Below are positions 61,859 through 64,000 of a stretch of 64,000 bases of DNA, piece after piece (within the stretch, counting starts at the first letter, position 1; each line of letters starts with the position of its first letter). Location: the NCBI RefSeq assembly GCF_026013365.1, contig NZ_JAPDOE010000001.1, forward strand, positions 558,001 through 622,000, read 5' to 3'. Both the position numbers and the translations under genes were made by a program. This DNA is from Paenibacillus sp. LS1. GTDB taxonomy: Bacteria > Bacillota > Bacilli > Paenibacillales > Paenibacillaceae. The notes under the pieces are model-generated. The model saw nothing but the letters and a program-made list of their open reading frames with translations, had not been told where the DNA came from and did not search any database.

Positions 61859-63226
61859 TTATGTCTGACGTACGCCGACTCGATAATCTGAACCCGGATG
61901 ATGCGCAGGCAGGAGGGCCTGCCCTTTTCCAAATAACCGTTCACGGAAGGTTCCTTCCTCATACTCCTCTTTGAATATACCTCTTCTCTGCAGAACAGGA
62001 ACAACCAGGTCCACAAAATCAACATAGGATTGGGGCAGCACATAGGGCTCCAGATTGAAACCGTCCAACCCTGTGAACTCCACCCAATGTTCGATCTGAT
62101 CCGCTACATCTTCCGGCGTGCCTATAACGGTCAAGCCACGAAATCCTTTTTGCAGAAAATCATCAATCACTTCCTGTACCTTCTTCTTGTCCTTGCTATG
62201 CTTCGTGAAGCGGTCTGTATGTGTCTGTCCCATCTCGGTATGAATATTCTCGAAGTATGCATCCGGATCGAGCGCAGTCAGGTCTATACCTGTTACCCCT
62301 GCATAACTCGCCAGTGTCGCTTCACGGCTCTGGTAACTTAAGTACTCCTCATGTTTGCGCTGTGCTTCTTCCCGTGTAGGAGCAACAACAACAGAGAGTC
62401 CGGTAAAAATCTTGATTTGTTCCGGGTCTCTGCCAAAAGCAGCCGCCCGGCGGCGAATATCCTGTATCTGATCCCGCAGCACTTCAAGTGTCGGAGCTTT
62501 CAGGAACACTCCCTCAGCATGTTTGGCGGCAAAGGCTCTCCCCCGCTCCGAGCTTCCAGCTTGAAATAGTACTGGCGTTCTTTGCGGCGATGGCGTCGCT
62601 GCATGATAACCCGCAGAGCGGAAATACGTTCCTTCATGCTCCACCTTATGAACCTTCCCAGGATCAGCGAATACTCGGTTGTTACGATCCACGAGCAGTG
62701 CATCTTCTTCCCAGCTTCCTTCCAGGTACTTGTAGCTTACCTCCATATATTCCTCTGCCCGGTCATATCGTTCATCATGTGGAATGAACTCGTCCTTGCC
62801 GAACAGATCGCCGGCGGAACTGTTACTCGTAGTTACGATATTCCAGCCGACCCTTCCTTGGGTCAGATGATCAAGGGTGGAGAATCGGCGTGCATTCGCA
62901 TAAGGGGGCTCATATGTGGTTGACGTTGTCATCGTGAAGGCCAGATGCTGGGTTGATACAGCCAGCGCGGGAATCAGCAGCATCGGATCATTGGACGGGG
63001 TGCCCGCAGCTTCGCGGAAAGCCAGCTCTTTTCCCTTTTTGGGATAACCATACGTATCGGCAAAAAACATAAAGTCGAACTTGCCCCGTTCCAGAATTCG
63101 GGCAATATTGATCCAATAGTTCACATCGTTATAGTTAACCCGATGCTGCTGCGGATGGGCCCAGATGCCTTGTGTCAGATGATTGACACCGTTGACCTCG
63201 AATACGCCCAAATGGATTTTTTTCAT
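61859..63226 (-). CDS. NtaA/SnaA/DszA-family FMN-dependent monooxygenase
   Basis: A 455-residue luciferase-like monooxygenase of the nitrilotriacetate/dibenzothiophene-sulfone group. Family marks are GIWAHPQQHRVNYNDVNYW, FDFMFFADTYG, TSTTYEPPYANARRFSTLDH, GRVGWNIVTTSNSSA, HDERYDRAEEYMEV and TPVLFQAGSSERGRAFAAKH. AAGGAG precedes the ATG. It needs reduced FMN from a separate reductase, which is not in the window. Together with a DszC-like enzyme and a peptide/nickel-type ABC ATPase, it suggests uptake and oxidation of a small organosulfur or aminocarboxylate compound. Confidence 0.92.
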   Translation of the reverse strand: MKKIHLGVFEVNGVNHLTQGIWAHPQQHRVNYNDVNYWINIARILERGKFDFMFFADTYGYPKKGKELAFREAAGTPSNDPMLLIPALAVSTQHLAFTMTTSTTYEPPYANARRFSTLDHLTQGRVGWNIVTTSNSSAGDLFGKDEFIPHDERYDRAEEYMEVSYKYLEGSWEEDALLVDRNNRVFADPGKVHKVEHEGTYFRSAGYHAATPSPQRTPVLFQAGSSERGRAFAAKHAEGVFLKAPTLEVLRDQIQDIRRRAAAFGRDPEQIKIFTGLSVVVAPTREEAQRKHEEYLSYQSREATLASYAGVTGIDLTALDPDAYFENIHTEMGQTHTDRFTKHSKDKKKVQEVIDDFLQKGFRGLTVIGTPEDVADQIEHWVEFTGLDGFNLEPYVLPQSYVDFVDLVVPVLQRRGIFKEEYEEGTFRERLFGKGQALLPAHHPGSDYRVGVRQT

Positions 63227-63411
63227 GCTCAGTCAGCTCCTTCATACATCAAAATATAGTACGGATGGTGATCATCCGCCGGGAAACTTGTGCGTAACAC
63301 ACATTTATTTAGAACTTTCGCTCAAAGCCTATTCACCTTGTCGTATTAACCTCATTGGACATGAGGATTAGTTTCTGATTTCTGATTGGCATCCGTAACC
63401 GTACATGTCAT

Positions 63412-64000
63412 CTACTGCTCATCTATACCCATCGCAGCATGATGACAAGCCACCCAATGTCCTTCCTTCACCGAACGCTTTACTGGAACGATACTTCGGC
63501 ATTGTTCATCCGCGAGCGGACAACGGGTATGAAACGCACAGCCAGATATCGTTTCAAGCGGCGAAGGCATATCCGTATCCGTTACAACGGAAGGCCGCTT
63601 CATGGACGGATCAGGAATCGGGACGGCGGACAGCAACAGTTGGGTATAGGGATGCCGCGGCGAATGAAACAGACTCTCGGTATCGGCCTCTTCCACCAGT
63701 TTCCCGAGATACATCACACCGATTCGGTCCGAAATATGCCTCACTATGGCTATATCATGAGCAATGAACAGATAGGTCAGATCCATCTCCCGCTGGAGCT
63801 TTCGCATCAGGTTAATGATCTGTGCCTGAATAATCACATCAAGGGCCGACACGGGTTCATCACAGATCACCAGCTTGGGATTCAGAATCAACGCACGCGC
63901 AAGTCCAATCCGCTGACGCTGCCCTCCCGATAACTGATGAGGAAGTGAGTAGTAATGCTCATCTTGCAGACCAACTGCTTGCAGCATCTTCAGCGCCGAA
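63412..64000 (-). CDS. Oligopeptide/dipeptide ABC transporter ATPase, 5' end outside window
   Basis: The C-terminal 195 residues of an OppD/DppD-type ATPase. They show [15 protein letters not shown] (signature), [13 protein letters not shown] (Walker B), [20 protein letters not shown] (H-loop), then the peptide-family tail [16 protein letters not shown] and [14 protein letters not shown]. The Walker A half lies beyond the window edge. The gene is upstream of the NtaA-like monooxygenase on the same strand with a 185-base gap holding a CGGATG-N5-CATCCG dyad, so it may belong to the same regulon. In such clusters these transporters carry small non-peptide solutes as often as peptides. Confidence 0.92.
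   Translation of the reverse strand, partial: SALKMLQAVGLQDEHYYSLPHQLSGGQRQRIGLARALILNPKLVICDEPVSALDVIIQAQIINLMRKLQREMDLTYLFIAHDIAIVRHISDRIGVMYLGKLVEEADTESLFHSPRHPYTQLLLSAVPIPDPSMKRPSVVTDTDMPSPLETISGCAFHTRCPLADEQCRSIVPVKRSVKEGHWVACHHAAMGIDEQ

Overview
The window looks like chromosome from a Paenibacillus-type spore-forming Firmicute. The signs are a moderate G+C content, strong AGGAGG-type ribosome binding sites, several S-layer-homology (SLH) anchored secreted giants, copper-amine-oxidase-like 'stalk' domain proteins, YesM/YesN two-component pairs, a decayed gerC (spore germinant receptor) gene and many CAZymes. No rRNA, tRNA, CRISPR array, prophage or transposase gene was found.

Layout. 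0-3 kb: a truncated BCCT osmolyte transporter (minus strand), an RCC1-repeat protein and a GlsB/YeaQ-like membrane protein. 3.1-6.1 kb: an OmpR-type regulator and histidine kinase that overlap (the kinase probably starts at CTG), then a lipoprotein. 6.4-9.6 kb: a GH35 beta-galactosidase and an AraC regulator. 9.6-12 kb: gene debris (gerC and glsB remnants) around a stalk-domain/collagen-repeat secreted protein. 12-19.4 kb: a lone solute-binding lipoprotein, YesM kinase, YesN regulator and secreted GH16 beta-glucanase, read as a sense-and-degrade unit. 19.4-20.6 kb: debris. 20.6-24.3 kb: a TetR-controlled cluster (NAD-dependent dehydrogenase, luciferase-like monooxygenase, HSL-type esterase) with twin operator-like palindromes. 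24.8-33.3 kb: a 1256-residue SLH adhesin, peptidase E, a stalk-domain protein and a CAP-domain protein. 33.3-35.1 kb: dense palindromic repeats around a histidine phosphatase and a 53-residue zinc-ribbon gene. 35.1-50.7 kb: an L-arabinose-glycan locus: divergent GntR/LacI-type regulator, ABC importer without its ATPase, GH43, GH127 and a 2438-residue SLH-anchored multidomain enzyme. 50.8-52 kb: an MFS exporter. 52-53.1 kb: debris and repeats. 53.4-60.4 kb (minus): RDD protein, membrane protein, and an iron-siderophore cluster (FecB-like lipoprotein, two exporter-fold ABC half-transporters behind a Fur-box-like site, PchR-like AraC regulator). 60.6-64 kb (minus): a DszC-like flavoenzyme, an NtaA/DszA-like monooxygenase and a truncated oligopeptide ABC ATPase, probably for organosulfur or other small-molecule scavenging.

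The least-explained signal is a family of short palindromic intergenic repeats that I read by eye. It has a core close to AACTAACGGGCAGTTTAGTT, a hairpin module built on GGACAAGAACWTGTWCC, and often a GTCGCTATTTTAGCGGC terminator-like module. Copies sit next to truncated genes (GH32-like, HigA-like, gerC) and at one end of a 95-bp dispersed duplication that carries the tail of the phosphatase gene. This suggests the repeats are mobile or mark recombination endpoints.
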